Made by a program: the position numbers and the translations under genes. Below the pieces are notes generated by a model, which worked only from the letters and a program-made list of their open reading frames with translations, was not told the DNA's origin and did no database searches. This document shows positions 15,591 to 23,847 of a DNA stretch of 64,000 bases, one piece after another. The DNA is taken from positions 868,001 through 932,000 of the forward strand of contig NZ_VDYR01000001.1 in the NCBI RefSeq assembly GCF_006346325.1, in the 5' to 3' direction. Every line of letters begins with the position of its first letter. Within the stretch, counting starts at the first letter, position 1. This stretch comes from Sphingomonas japonica (GTDB lineage: Bacteria > Pseudomonadota > Alphaproteobacteria > Sphingomonadales > Sphingomonadaceae).

Positions 15591-15623
15591 GGGCCGGAAC
15601 GCTGCGTCAACAGCGCCCGGCCC
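15591..15623 (+). terminator. Two-stage hairpin between tail cluster and inserted endonuclease gene
   Basis: Outer stem GGGCCGG with CCGGCCC (7 pairs) and inner stem CGCTG with CAGCG (5 pairs) form one hairpin with a six-base loop. No T-run follows, so it may be a weak or Rho-assisted terminator, or an mRNA-stabilizing element at the boundary of an inserted gene. The remaining bases up to 15,649 hold only a leader and a Shine-Dalgarno-like AAGGTGA. Confidence 0.5.
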
Positions 15624-15649
15624 TAACCAAAGCGAAAGGTGACTTCGCC

Positions 15650-16225
15650 ATGGCTAACAAGCCAAATCCTACGGTTGAGCAGCTACGTCAACTGCTGCGT
15701 TACGATCCTGCAACGGGCAATCTTTTTTGGGTGCGCAGAGGGCCACAGTGGTTCGCTGATGGGTGCCGTTCGGCGCAACGCCGATCCAGCCAATGGGATG
15801 CTAAGTGGGCGGGGCGTTTAGCCCTGCATTGCATATGCGGCGATTACCGAAAAGGCGCGGTTTTAGAGAAGCAACTCATGGCTCATCGGGTGGCATCCGC
15901 CATAGCTAATGGCATCGAATTGCGCGATCTGCGTGAGATAGACCACATCAACGGGGTCAAGACCGACAATCGTCTTATCAACCTGCGTCACGTCACGCAC
16001 GGCGAGAATGCGAAGAACGTCGCTGTATATCGTTCGAACACAAGCGGATTTCACGGTGTGATGTGGGAAAAGTCGCACAAGGCTTGGGCGGCAAAAATCA
16101 ACATCAACGGCCGCCAGTGTCGCATCGGTAGGTTCAAGAAGTTTGATGATGCAGTAGCTGCGCGGAAGGCGGCGGAAGTCCGATATGGTTACCATGAAAA
16201 TCATGGTCGCCCCGGCCGAAAATAG
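15650..16225 (+). CDS. HNH-AP2 homing-type endonuclease
   Basis: A 191-residue DNA endonuclease inserted in the virion gene cluster. The HNH nuclease core is at about residues 79-121: His79, the Asp-His pair 98-99 in IDHINGVKTDN, and Asn residues of NLRHVTHGEN. An AP2 DNA-binding domain follows at 132-185 (SGFHGVMWEKSHKAWAAKI, then GRFKKFDDAVAAR). This HNH-AP2 layout is typical of free-standing homing endonucleases of phages, which cut an allele lacking them and are copied in by repair. It has its own leader, with a hairpin upstream, and its TAG lies inside the Shine-Dalgarno of the next gene. Confidence 0.9.
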   Translation: MANKPNPTVEQLRQLLRYDPATGNLFWVRRGPQWFADGCRSAQRRSSQWDAKWAGRLALHCICGDYRKGAVLEKQLMAHRVASAIANGIELRDLREIDHINGVKTDNRLINLRHVTHGENAKNVAVYRSNTSGFHGVMWEKSHKAWAAKININGRQCRIGRFKKFDDAVAARKAAEVRYGYHENHGRPGRK

Positions 16226-16229
16226 GAGG
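16224..16229 (+). promoter_or_regulatory. Shine-Dalgarno AGGAGG pointing at an ATC start
   Basis: A perfect AGGAGG sits five bases before the ATC codon at 16235-16237. No ATG, GTG or TTG lies at a useful distance. It decides the choice of the unusual start for the following virion gene. Confidence 0.75.
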
Positions 16230-16234
16230 TTCCC

Positions 16235-16906
16235 ATCGGATTATCATCCAGCAAATCGTCGTCGACCACAAAGCCGATTTACTCGGCGCAGGTCGAGGGA
16301 GCGGCGCGCAACGTGACCGGTGCGTATAATCAGCAGGCTCCCAAGTTGACCGCGATCACCGATCAGCTTGGCTCATTGGTTCCGGGGCTGCTCGATCAGT
16401 ACAAGACCGGCGACCCGAACGTGAACGCCGCCAAGTCCTACAACATGGACGTACTGAGCGGGAAGTATCTTAACGGCAACCCGTATCTCGATGATATCGT
16501 GCAGCAGACCGGCGACGACGTGCGCAACGGCGTCTCGGCATCGCTTGGCACGCGGGGGCTTGTTGGCGGATCGGCGCAGTCGGACATTGTCTCGCGCAAT
16601 CTGGCCAACAACTCGAATACGCTGCGGTACACCGATTATAACAACCAGATGCAGCGCATGGACGGCGCGGTGGGACAGGCTACCGGTTTGAACGCCGCCA
16701 GTCAGTTGCCCTTGGCTTCATTGCTTGAGATCGCACAGGCGCAGCAGATGCCGGTTCAGGCCGCATCGGGCGCAGGATCGGCGATCGGTGGGTTGCTCGG
16801 TCAATATACGAACCAGACGCAGAAATCGTCGCCATCGCTAGGGGCTATCCTCGCTCAGATCGCGGGCAACGCCGCCAACACCTATGCATCCGGAGGGTTC
16901 GGCTAA
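16235..16906 (+). CDS. Virion or ejection protein with apparent ATC start codon
   Basis: A 223-residue protein if translation begins at ATC 16235. The N terminus would then read GLSSSKSSSTTKPIYSAQ after the initiator, a serine-rich start common for phage internal proteins in this position. The alternative, GTG at 16313, has a poorly spaced purine-rich site and would remove 26 residues. The rest is rich in Ala, Gly, Gln and Asn, with a central helical domain and a glycine-rich C terminus, which suits a DNA-ejection or internal virion protein. The start region abuts the inserted endonuclease gene, so an original ATG may have been altered by the insertion. The stop TAA overlaps the ATG of the next gene. 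Confidence 0.65.
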   Translation: MGLSSSKSSSTTKPIYSAQVEGAARNVTGAYNQQAPKLTAITDQLGSLVPGLLDQYKTGDPNVNAAKSYNMDVLSGKYLNGNPYLDDIVQQTGDDVRNGVSASLGTRGLVGGSAQSDIVSRNLANNSNTLRYTDYNNQMQRMDGAVGQATGLNAASQLPLASLLEIAQAQQMPVQAASGAGSAIGGLLGQYTNQTQKSSPSLGAILAQIAGNAANTYASGGFG

Positions 16907-17478
16907 TGGGTATTTTCGGCGCATCGATCATGCCGGGCGTTGGCAAGGTCGGGCTGAACAGTCTGGCGGCACTACACCAAGGTGATGAGCAGCCGCCCGT
17001 AATACAGCCGTTCAAGCCCAACACTACGCAGAAGATTTTCGGCGTGTTGGGGGATAGCCTTTCGATCGCAGGCGGGGGGAGTCCATCGTTTGGCCCCATG
17101 CTCCAGCGGCAACGCGAAATGGCAATGCAGCAGCAGCAGGCGCAGCTTGAGCGCGCAAACGATTATGCCGATTGGCAGCGCAAGCAGGAATACCAGGCGG
17201 CTAATCCGGGACCGCAGCGTCCGACCGCGCTCCAGCAAAACTACGAATATCTCAAGGGCCTGAACCCGGCGCTTGCCGAGCAGTTCATTCAGAACGAAGC
17301 GACTGCGCCCCCGGTGGTTGTCCAGAACCCGGATGGCACCCGCACGGTCTATCCTAGCGGCGCAATCCCGCGCGGTCCCGCCCCACAGCGCCCGCCAGTC
17401 GGCGCGCGCGTTTCCGACCCTCGCACGGCAGGAGGTCCGACGCCCACAGCGTCGGGTACCTTTCGCCAGCCCTTTTGA
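16906..17478 (+). CDS. Virion protein, N-terminal part of a frameshifted lytic transglycosylase
   Basis: A 190-residue reading frame: a glycine-rich start (MGIFGASIMPGVGKVG), a glutamine-rich helix (REMAMQQQQAQLERAND) and a proline-rich linker at 120-190. It ends at TGA 17476-17478 in the context CCC TTT TGA C. A lytic transglycosylase domain continues without a start codon of its own in the +1 frame from this exact point. Skipping one T joins the two into a 304-residue protein with the linker leading straight into the SLT domain. I therefore read this as the N-terminal part of a virion-bound cell-wall enzyme, either by programmed +1 frameshift or because a single T was gained. Confidence 0.7.
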   Translation: MGIFGASIMPGVGKVGLNSLAALHQGDEQPPVIQPFKPNTTQKIFGVLGDSLSIAGGGSPSFGPMLQRQREMAMQQQQAQLERANDYADWQRKQEYQAANPGPQRPTALQQNYEYLKGLNPALAEQFIQNEATAPPVVVQNPDGTRTVYPSGAIPRGPAPQRPPVGARVSDPRTAGGPTPTASGTFRQPF

Positions 17479-17479
17479 C
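17473..17479 (+). other. Putative +1 frameshift site TTT TGA C
   Basis: The zero frame reads CCC TTT TGA C. A tRNA-Phe on TTT can slip one base forward to another TTT (positions 17474-17476), after which GAC is read in the +1 frame. Stop codon TGA followed by C is the same weak-termination context as in the E. coli prfB shift site. No Shine-Dalgarno lies at the three-base distance used in prfB; the nearest AGGAGG (17430-17435) is 38 bases upstream. The T4 tract could also be a length mutation or assembly error. Confidence 0.5.
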
Positions 17480-17821
17480 GCAGTGATCCAGCAGGAAAGC
17501 GGCGGGCGTCCCGGTGTGCTTGGACCGCCAACGAAATACGGACGCGCGCAGGGCCTTACGCAGATGCTTCCCGCCACCGCTCAAGAAATGGCGGGCAAGC
17601 TCGGCGTGCCGTGGCGACCTGACCTGATGACCGGCAAAACCCCGCAAGCCGCGCAATATCAGCGGGCGCTCGGGGAAGCGTATTTCCAGCAGGGTATGCG
17701 CGAGACCGGCAATCTACCCGATGCGATCAAATACTACCACGGCGGGCCTGATCGTCGCCAGTGGGGACCAAAAACCCGCAACTATGCCGACCAGGTTCTA
17801 GCCCGGATGGGAACGCGATAA
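17477..17821 (+). CDS. Lytic transglycosylase SLT domain, +1 frame continuation
   Basis: A 114-residue segment with a complete SLT-type lysozyme-like fold: the catalytic glutamate in VIQQESGG, then GRAQGLTQMLPATAQ, and the final YYHGGPDRRQWGPKT. The enzyme cleaves peptidoglycan glycan strands; in virions it lets the ejection machinery pass the cell wall. There is no ATG, GTG or TTG with a ribosome site in this frame near the domain start. GTG 17483 is two codons inside the domain and lacks a Shine-Dalgarno. Expression is best explained as a fusion with the preceding frame. The TAA overlaps the ATG of the large ejection protein gene. Confidence 0.78.
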   Translation, partial: DAVIQQESGGRPGVLGPPTKYGRAQGLTQMLPATAQEMAGKLGVPWRPDLMTGKTPQAAQYQRALGEAYFQQGMRETGNLPDAIKYYHGGPDRRQWGPKTRNYADQVLARMGTR

Positions 17822-20382
17822 TGCAGCAGACTTTTACCCATGAAGGCGTGGTTTATCGCGATCTGGGCAATGGCGAAGTCGAGGTCGTCGGCTATGCCGA
17901 TGCGCCCGCGCAGCAAGACCCGTACACCATCGGCACGCCCGATCCTGCGGCGGCGTATGCCGCTCCCAAGGCGCAGTTGGATATCGCACGTGGGCAGGCT
18001 GATCTCGCCGCCAGCGCCCGCGACGCCGCACTTGCGCCCTATGCTCAGCAGAAGGCGGCGGCAGACGCGCGCAGGGCAGTCGCGGAAGCCGAAAAAATCG
18101 AACGCGAGTTGACGTCAGCGCCACCCGCCAAGACGCAAGCGGCTCGCCAGCAGCGCGCCGCGAAGTTGCAGGCACTTGTCGGTCAAATCCAGCGCGTCGA
18201 ACAGCTTTACCAATCGACCGTTGGGCAGACCAGCGGCGTGGGAGGCTTGGCGGACTATCTGCCCACCGAGGCCAATCGGCAGTTTGACACGGCGGCGGCG
18301 GGATTGGCTGAGCAAGGGCTGGCGGCGTTCCGTGTGCCGGGCGTCGGCGCGCAGTCGGACACCGAGTTGCGGCAGTTCGTGCAGGCCAACAAGCCGCAGG
18401 CGTCAGACTATGACGTAGCGATCGAAGAAAAGCTGCGCCAGCTTCGCGGCCGGGTCGATGCCGAGCGGCAGGGTATCGGGCTTGAGCCGGTCAACTGGAA
18501 TGGCACTGAGCCTAACCGGGACACCGCTCCCGCTGCGAATATGGCGGCACCGGGCGGCGTAGATCGCAGCACGACGTTCTATGGCGATGGCGGTTCAGGC
18601 GGCAGCATGGGACTGTCTGGCGGCGGTACCCGCTCCGAAACCGATCCGGCGCGTGCAGGGGTCGCAGCGCGGCTCAACCGGCTGCTGACGTCGGGTGCTG
18701 CTGACGAGGAAATCCTACGCTATGCGTCGGGGGTTGGTGCAGACCCAGCGTCGGTTCGGTCGGTGCTGGAGTTTCGCCGCCAGAACCCGAATTATCGCGG
18801 AAGCTACAACGCCGCCGATCTGGAGATGCGCGACGTGCCGCTGTCTGGATTGGATGCAGCGGTCAACAGTGCGGCGCAAAGCCCAGGCGGCGCATTCGCT
18901 ATCAGCGCGGGCGATATCGTCACGCCGGGTGGCCTAGCATCTTGGACCGGAAACACTGATCTGGCGCGTGCGGGCATCGAAGGCGTCCGCGAGACCAACC
19001 CGATGGCCTCGACGCTCGGTTCGATCGCTGGCGGCGTTCTAGGCGCCGGTATGGCTGAGCTTGGCGCTGCTCGATTTGGCCTGTCCGGTATCAACGCCGC
19101 TCGCGCTGGCGATGCCGCTTTCGGGGCATATGTTGGTGCAGGACAGGCAGACCCCGGCAATCGTCTGATGGGAGCCGGTGAAGGCGCTCTGGCTGGCACT
19201 GTGGGTGGCATGTTCGGTCGCGGTGTCACTCGCGGCGCTGGCGGCGCGGTGTCGGGCGTGCGCAATGCCGCAATCGATACGCTTCGCGCTCGCGGGGTGC
19301 CACTGACTGCCGGGCAAGCGCTATCGCAAAGCGGTCGCGTCGGCGCAGCGGTGAAGGGGATCGAAGACCGTTTGAGCGGGGTTCCGGTCATCGGGGATAT
19401 GGTCAACGCTCGCCGCACCGAAGGGCTCCGCGAGTTTAACCGGGCAGCGTTCGACGAAGCGCTTATGCCGATTGGGGAAAACTCTGCCGGGATGATTGCA
19501 GAGGATGGCGTTGCCCGCGCTCGGGGATTGGTGGGCAATGCCTACACCAACGCACTGGACGGCGTGCAAGTGCAGGCCGACGCTCCGTTTATCGGAGACA
19601 TGCAGAACACAATCGGTCGAGCGGCGGGACTTCCCGACCCCTTGAACGGGCAGGCAGCGTACACGCTGCGAACGCGCGTTGGTGAATCGTTCGACCCGCA
19701 AGGCGGCATGACCGGCAACAATTTTCAGCAGTCGTTGCGCGGCCTTCGCCGGGACGCTGGAGCGGTACGAAACCAGCCCTATGGCTACGACTTCGGCGAA
19801 GTGACGCGGGGCGCAGAGGATGCGCTGAACGGCATGGTCAATCGCCAAGCGCCCGACGTCGTTCCTGCCCTTCGCAGCGCCAACGAGGCATATGGCCGGG
19901 TTGGCATTGTCCGCGATGCGGTGACAGCTGCGCGCAATGGCACTCGTTCAGGGGAAGGAGGCACCTTCGCGGCGTCTCAGTTGAGCGATGCCGCCGCTCG
20001 AAATGCCCGGCGCTATGGGGGCACCCAGGCTACACCTGACCAGCCCTTCTATGATCTGACGTCGGCTGCACGCGATGTGTTGCCAAGTCGTATTCCTGAT
20101 AGCGGCACAGCGGGCCGGTTGGCGACGCTGGCATTGCCCGGTGCCTTCGGCGGTGCGGGGTATGGCTTGGATCAAACCGGGCTTACCGAAGGCGCAGGCG
20201 CAGGCGGGCTTGCCGTTGGCGCGCTACTGACTGCTGGCGGAACGCGGCGCGGGCAACAGGCACTGACCCGCGCTTTGACCGAACGCGGCCCCCGCGCTCA
20301 AGCGGTGGGGCGTGCAATCCGTGACAACGCTCGGCTCGGGGGCATCTTCGGTGCCAGCCTCGTGCCGGTTCTTACTCAGTGA
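17821..20382 (+). CDS. Large internal virion (DNA ejection) protein
   Basis: An 853-residue protein starting at ATG 17821 in a TAATG overlap. Residues 60-170 are an alanine-rich coiled coil, 390-500 are glycine- and alanine-rich with weakly hydrophobic segments (LGSIAGGVLGAGMAELG, GALAGTVGGMFGRG), and the C-terminal half is helical. Another glycine-rich hydrophobic segment lies near the end (LATLALPGAFGGAGYG). Such proteins in podophages are stored in the head and ejected first to form a channel through the envelope. It directly follows the transglycosylase, its likely partner. No enzymatic motif is seen. Confidence 0.75.
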   Translation: MQQTFTHEGVVYRDLGNGEVEVVGYADAPAQQDPYTIGTPDPAAAYAAPKAQLDIARGQADLAASARDAALAPYAQQKAAADARRAVAEAEKIERELTSAPPAKTQAARQQRAAKLQALVGQIQRVEQLYQSTVGQTSGVGGLADYLPTEANRQFDTAAAGLAEQGLAAFRVPGVGAQSDTELRQFVQANKPQASDYDVAIEEKLRQLRGRVDAERQGIGLEPVNWNGTEPNRDTAPAANMAAPGGVDRSTTFYGDGGSGGSMGLSGGGTRSETDPARAGVAARLNRLLTSGAADEEILRYASGVGADPASVRSVLEFRRQNPNYRGSYNAADLEMRDVPLSGLDAAVNSAAQSPGGAFAISAGDIVTPGGLASWTGNTDLARAGIEGVRETNPMASTLGSIAGGVLGAGMAELGAARFGLSGINAARAGDAAFGAYVGAGQADPGNRLMGAGEGALAGTVGGMFGRGVTRGAGGAVSGVRNAAIDTLRARGVPLTAGQALSQSGRVGAAVKGIEDRLSGVPVIGDMVNARRTEGLREFNRAAFDEALMPIGENSAGMIAEDGVARARGLVGNAYTNALDGVQVQADAPFIGDMQNTIGRAAGLPDPLNGQAAYTLRTRVGESFDPQGGMTGNNFQQSLRGLRRDAGAVRNQPYGYDFGEVTRGAEDALNGMVNRQAPDVVPALRSANEAYGRVGIVRDAVTAARNGTRSGEGGTFAASQLSDAAARNARRYGGTQATPDQPFYDLTSAARDVLPSRIPDSGTAGRLATLALPGAFGGAGYGLDQTGLTEGAGAGGLAVGALLTAGGTRRGQQALTRALTERGPRAQAVGRAIRDNARLGGIFGASLVPVLTQ

Positions 20383-20504
20383 GCGCTGTTTCCACATAGC
20401 ATAGCCGGTGAACAAAGCGCCTTTAATCGCGCACGACACCGCAATTTCAAAAGCTCCCATGTCCGAAAGCTACCACGGTTCAGCCCCGTGGGAAAGGAAG
20501 CCCC

Positions 20505-20831
20505 ATGCCCTTTTCCGAATATTCTACGAACCCCTCGGCGAACACCACGATCGGGGGAAAGTTTGTCGGCGAGGACTGCCCGCCCGGCAATATAAATGAT
20601 GCAATCCGCCAGCTCGCAGCGGACGGCAAGGATCTGTCGAACACGGTAGGCGCCGGATCGGCGGCGATGCCTAAAAGCGGGGGCGAGTTCACTGGTGATA
20701 TCGTTCGGGCGGGGCGGGGAGGGTACCTTCACCATGCCAATCCGGCACAAAGCGATGGTCGGCTTGTCTTCAAAGCGCAAGGATCGTCGCGACCCGCTGC
20801 GGCCGAAGGCATGATCGTCTTCTATTACTGA
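20505..20831 (+). CDS. Small tail or fibre-associated protein
   Basis: A 108-residue protein starting MPFSEYSTNPSANTTIGG with the Shine-Dalgarno AAAGGAAG upstream. The N-terminal pattern (INDAIRQLAADGKDL) and the following GGEFTGDIVRAGRGGYLHH resemble the short linker and head domain found at the start of phage tail-fibre tips. The 122-base gap before it holds a small hairpin (CCACGG with CCGTGG, about 20475-20494) and no clear gene. Its TGA overlaps the ATG of the next gene. Function is inferred from these patterns and from position before the tailspike. Confidence 0.58.
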   Translation: MPFSEYSTNPSANTTIGGKFVGEDCPPGNINDAIRQLAADGKDLSNTVGAGSAAMPKSGGEFTGDIVRAGRGGYLHHANPAQSDGRLVFKAQGSSRPAAAEGMIVFYY

Positions 20832-21280
20832 TGGAGATTTTTACAGGGGGGGCATGGCGCTCCGTGCAATCCGCCGAAGTATTTATCGGCGGTGCCTGGA
20901 GGCGGCTACGCTACATCGAAGCATACATAGGCGGGAATTGGGAGCGTGTCGCGACCTTTGCCGCAACTTTGTCGGCGACCGTCTCACCAAGTCTAGTCAC
21001 CGGTAGCGAATACTCCCCTCTTTCCAAGCCAGAACCCGTGACCAGCGAACCCGCATCAACGGTGGTGGTCGGCGGAATCGGCCCGTTCAAATATTCTTGG
21101 TCCTGTCCCCTCGCAACACCTTTGTCGCCAAGCATGGCACAAAGTCAATTTCGCGCAGTAGTTCCGCCAGATGCTGAAATCCGAACAATTGCCAATGTTA
21201 CCGTAACAGACGCTCTTGGTTCAACTGCAACTGCCTCAGTGTCCATAATCCTGAACAATTCGAGCAGTCCAATACTTTAG
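20831..21280 (+). CDS. Phage protein with GG-x-W repeats and an Ig-like/PKD-like domain
   Basis: A 149-residue protein. The first 45 residues are three near-repeats: IFTGGAWRSVQSAEV, FIGGAWRRLRYIEA and YIGGNWERVATF, each with Gly-Gly-x-Trp. A beta-rich segment follows (IGPFKYSWSC, then IANVTVTDALGSTATASVSI) with the look of a PKD or Ig-like domain, common in virion surface proteins. It is placed just before the tailspike and starts in a TGATG overlap. A tail or fibre attachment role is likely; the repeat motif is one I recall only loosely from phage tail proteins. Confidence 0.6.
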   Translation: MEIFTGGAWRSVQSAEVFIGGAWRRLRYIEAYIGGNWERVATFAATLSATVSPSLVTGSEYSPLSKPEPVTSEPASTVVVGGIGPFKYSWSCPLATPLSPSMAQSQFRAVVPPDAEIRTIANVTVTDALGSTATASVSIILNNSSSPIL

Positions 21281-21288
21281 GGGGCGAC

Positions 21289-23820
21289 ATGTTTCATTAT
21301 TACCAAGCCTTGATCGATCAGGCAGGAAATGCCCGTATTGGTTATTACGTGCGCCTCGTGAACCCTGACACATTTGCGGCCGTGGAATTGTTTTCCGACG
21401 ACAGTGGGACACCGATTGTCGGTGAAAGCGGAATTGAAAATGCCGCCCGATCCGATGATGACGGCAATCTATCGCTATATGTCGCTCCCGGGACGTATCA
21501 TTTCGATGTCTATGCGCCAGACGGCGAGACGTTCATTATTCGTTTTGAAGAAATCCCCATGTCGGGAGAAGGGCCTCCCGGGCCGAAGGGTGACCCAGGC
21601 GGCAGCGTTGCTTTCGTCGGTCTATTCCCGCAAATCCCAGGTTTTCTGATTGAAGGTTCCGACGTAATCCAGACGTCGGGATACGACCAGGTGGGCGTGG
21701 GCATCGCTCAATATGCCGCGTTCGATTTTGGCAGCGAGGCTGCAAACGACGCGTATGTCGCGGCAAACCCCCGTATTGCAGTCAAGTCTTCGAACGCTCG
21801 GTTCTTCCGCTTGACAACCGATCAGTCGGTTGCGTTTCAGTCTTTCGGAGCGAGGCCGAACGCGGCGGACAACAGCGACGCTTGGAATGCCGCAGTCGCT
21901 TTTTGCCAATCAGCCGGGGTTATCCTGTCTCTGGCAGGTGGCGGCACCTATGCGATTCCGAACGCGACTACTCTGTCGCTCACTTCGCAGCTGACTGTCA
22001 TCGGCGACGGCAAAACTACGCTCGACGGTGGCGACGGGGTGACGCTGTTCAAGCCGGTTTCGGCAGGCTTCACCTTCCGGGACGTGCGAACGGTCAACGT
22101 GACGCTATGCTATTCGTTCAACGAGATCACCACCAATATTCCCCTGATCGATCTGACGGGATGGCAACCGAACAACACTTTGGACGTCTTGGGAGCCGTA
22201 CTTTACAGCCGCAATGATGTCGGCACGAACTTCACGCTCGACAAGCTCTATCTTGACAACATCCGAGGACTGGGCGGCGTCGGAGGGGTGCACATGCGCT
22301 GTCAGGTGCTCGGGGGGTCGCTGGATAACTCGCGCTGGGAAAACATCAGCGTCCCGAATACTGACAAACATTTCAGCGGCAATAACATGATTGGCACCGG
22401 ATATAATTCCGGGTTCAACATCGGCATCGAGAACACAATCAACGACTTCCCGACATTGCCGGGCGGGTTCGTCGTCGGCGACGTTACGGTGCGCAACGTG
22501 ATGGACAACCGGGTCCAGCGGGTCGGCGGGACGACCACTAATTGCGACGGCGTTCGGATCATCACGCCGTACACTCAAGCCGGAAGCATCGAAGTCTATA
22601 ACGTCAACAGCGCTTACCGCGTCGACACCACAGGGGTTTACACCAAAGCACTATTCGGCGGTTCGCGGCGACTATTGCTGATCGATGCAGGACGTCACGA
22701 AGCGGCGCTGACCATTAAAGGCAACACGCGAGAAGGGCCGGAAGTCGCAAGCCCTCCCGGTTACGGGACCAAGTGGGATAGCGTCACGATCGCTTGCCGT
22801 GCCACCGGTTACAATCAGCGCACCGCGATCAGCCTCAACAGCGATGACGTGACGATTGGCCGGGCGCTGATCGAGAACATGGGCGGTGATATCGAAGACC
22901 CTGCGACGCCTGGCATGGCCGCCAGCGGCGTTCGCGGATCGATCTACAGCACCAGCGGATTGAAGCGTAAGCTCAATCTCGGCGACATCGACATTTTCAA
23001 CAACGTCCTAGCCGGTAGCTGCCGCCTGATTAGTTTGGACGGCTATCGAGTGATCTACATCGACCGCCTGTATATTGACGGCGCGAGCAATGCCGGGCGG
23101 TTCGCCGGGGTACCTACAGGAACGGAGCAGGCGCTCCAGCTTATCCGCACAGTGGCGACGCTAGTCCCCATCGACGATCTGGTCATCAACTCGCTGGTCG
23201 TCAAGAATCTGGTGAAGGTGAACGGGCAGTTCGCTTCGGCTATTCGAGTGCCCAGTACGGCGGTCGGGATCGGCCGCATTTCCATCCTTGGCGGGTCGGC
23301 GGATAGCACGCTCGACAGGCTGATTGATACGCAAGCCGGTGGTCCGCCGATCGGCAGCCTGCGCATCGCCAATTTCGACTTGTCGGCTGTCGGGACGCCG
23401 TTCGCGCTCGACACACAACCCACCGAGTTCATTTTCAACGGGGCCATGATCGGGCCATCCACGAACATTGTCACAAATGGCGGGTTCACGGATGGCACAG
23501 GCTGGACGACCAGCGGCAGTTGGACGATCGGCGGGGGCGTCGCCACGCACGCAACGGGTTCGACCGGCAACCTCGACACCACTGTTCCGCTGGTCGCCGG
23601 ACAAAAATACATGCTTCAGTTCACCATCACCGGCAGCGGCGGCAACATCATCCCGTCATTCCAGGGCGGGACCGCAGTTGTCGCAACCCCGATCAGCACT
23701 TCCGGCAAGGTCACGATCTTCATGCGGGCGCTGACCGGCAACAACCTGCTGCGCATCGCCGCCAGCTCGTCGGCAAACAAGTTCGTCGACGACATCGGCC
23801 TGTATGCGGTCGGAAACTGA
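21289..23820 (+). CDS. Tailspike protein with beta-helix and C-terminal carbohydrate-binding-like domain
   Basis: An 843-residue receptor-binding protein. Residues 1 to about 90 look like a head-binding or particle-attachment domain. A short collagen-like linker follows (GPPGPKGDPGG, about 95-105). Pectate-lyase-like beta-helix repeats then start near FGARPNAADNSDAWNAA (186-202), the usual entry to tailspike depolymerase domains. Residues 720-843 (NGGFTDGTGWTTSG, then YMLQFTITGSG and VDDIGLYAVG) look like a carbohydrate-binding jelly roll. It probably binds and cuts surface polysaccharide such as sphingan-type exopolysaccharide or O-antigen. Catalytic residues cannot be assigned by eye. The Shine-Dalgarno GGGGCG is short. 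Confidence 0.85.
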   Translation: MFHYYQALIDQAGNARIGYYVRLVNPDTFAAVELFSDDSGTPIVGESGIENAARSDDDGNLSLYVAPGTYHFDVYAPDGETFIIRFEEIPMSGEGPPGPKGDPGGSVAFVGLFPQIPGFLIEGSDVIQTSGYDQVGVGIAQYAAFDFGSEAANDAYVAANPRIAVKSSNARFFRLTTDQSVAFQSFGARPNAADNSDAWNAAVAFCQSAGVILSLAGGGTYAIPNATTLSLTSQLTVIGDGKTTLDGGDGVTLFKPVSAGFTFRDVRTVNVTLCYSFNEITTNIPLIDLTGWQPNNTLDVLGAVLYSRNDVGTNFTLDKLYLDNIRGLGGVGGVHMRCQVLGGSLDNSRWENISVPNTDKHFSGNNMIGTGYNSGFNIGIENTINDFPTLPGGFVVGDVTVRNVMDNRVQRVGGTTTNCDGVRIITPYTQAGSIEVYNVNSAYRVDTTGVYTKALFGGSRRLLLIDAGRHEAALTIKGNTREGPEVASPPGYGTKWDSVTIACRATGYNQRTAISLNSDDVTIGRALIENMGGDIEDPATPGMAASGVRGSIYSTSGLKRKLNLGDIDIFNNVLAGSCRLISLDGYRVIYIDRLYIDGASNAGRFAGVPTGTEQALQLIRTVATLVPIDDLVINSLVVKNLVKVNGQFASAIRVPSTAVGIGRISILGGSADSTLDRLIDTQAGGPPIGSLRIANFDLSAVGTPFALDTQPTEFIFNGAMIGPSTNIVTNGGFTDGTGWTTSGSWTIGGGVATHATGSTGNLDTTVPLVAGQKYMLQFTITGSGGNIIPSFQGGTAVVATPISTSGKVTIFMRALTGNNLLRIAASSSANKFVDDIGLYAVGN

Positions 23821-23847
23821 ACCCCTGTTTCAACCAAGGAGAACGAC

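Noticed and set aside
17273..17476. Independent start of the SLT gene at TTG 17273
   Set aside because: The resulting N terminus is an Arg/Ser/Pro-rich shadow of the overlapping virion frame and there is no ribosome site; a frameshift fusion explains the domain better.
20408..20599. 63-codon frame across the start of the small tail gene
   Set aside because: Most of it is a shadow of the tail gene at 20,505 and there is no ribosome site.
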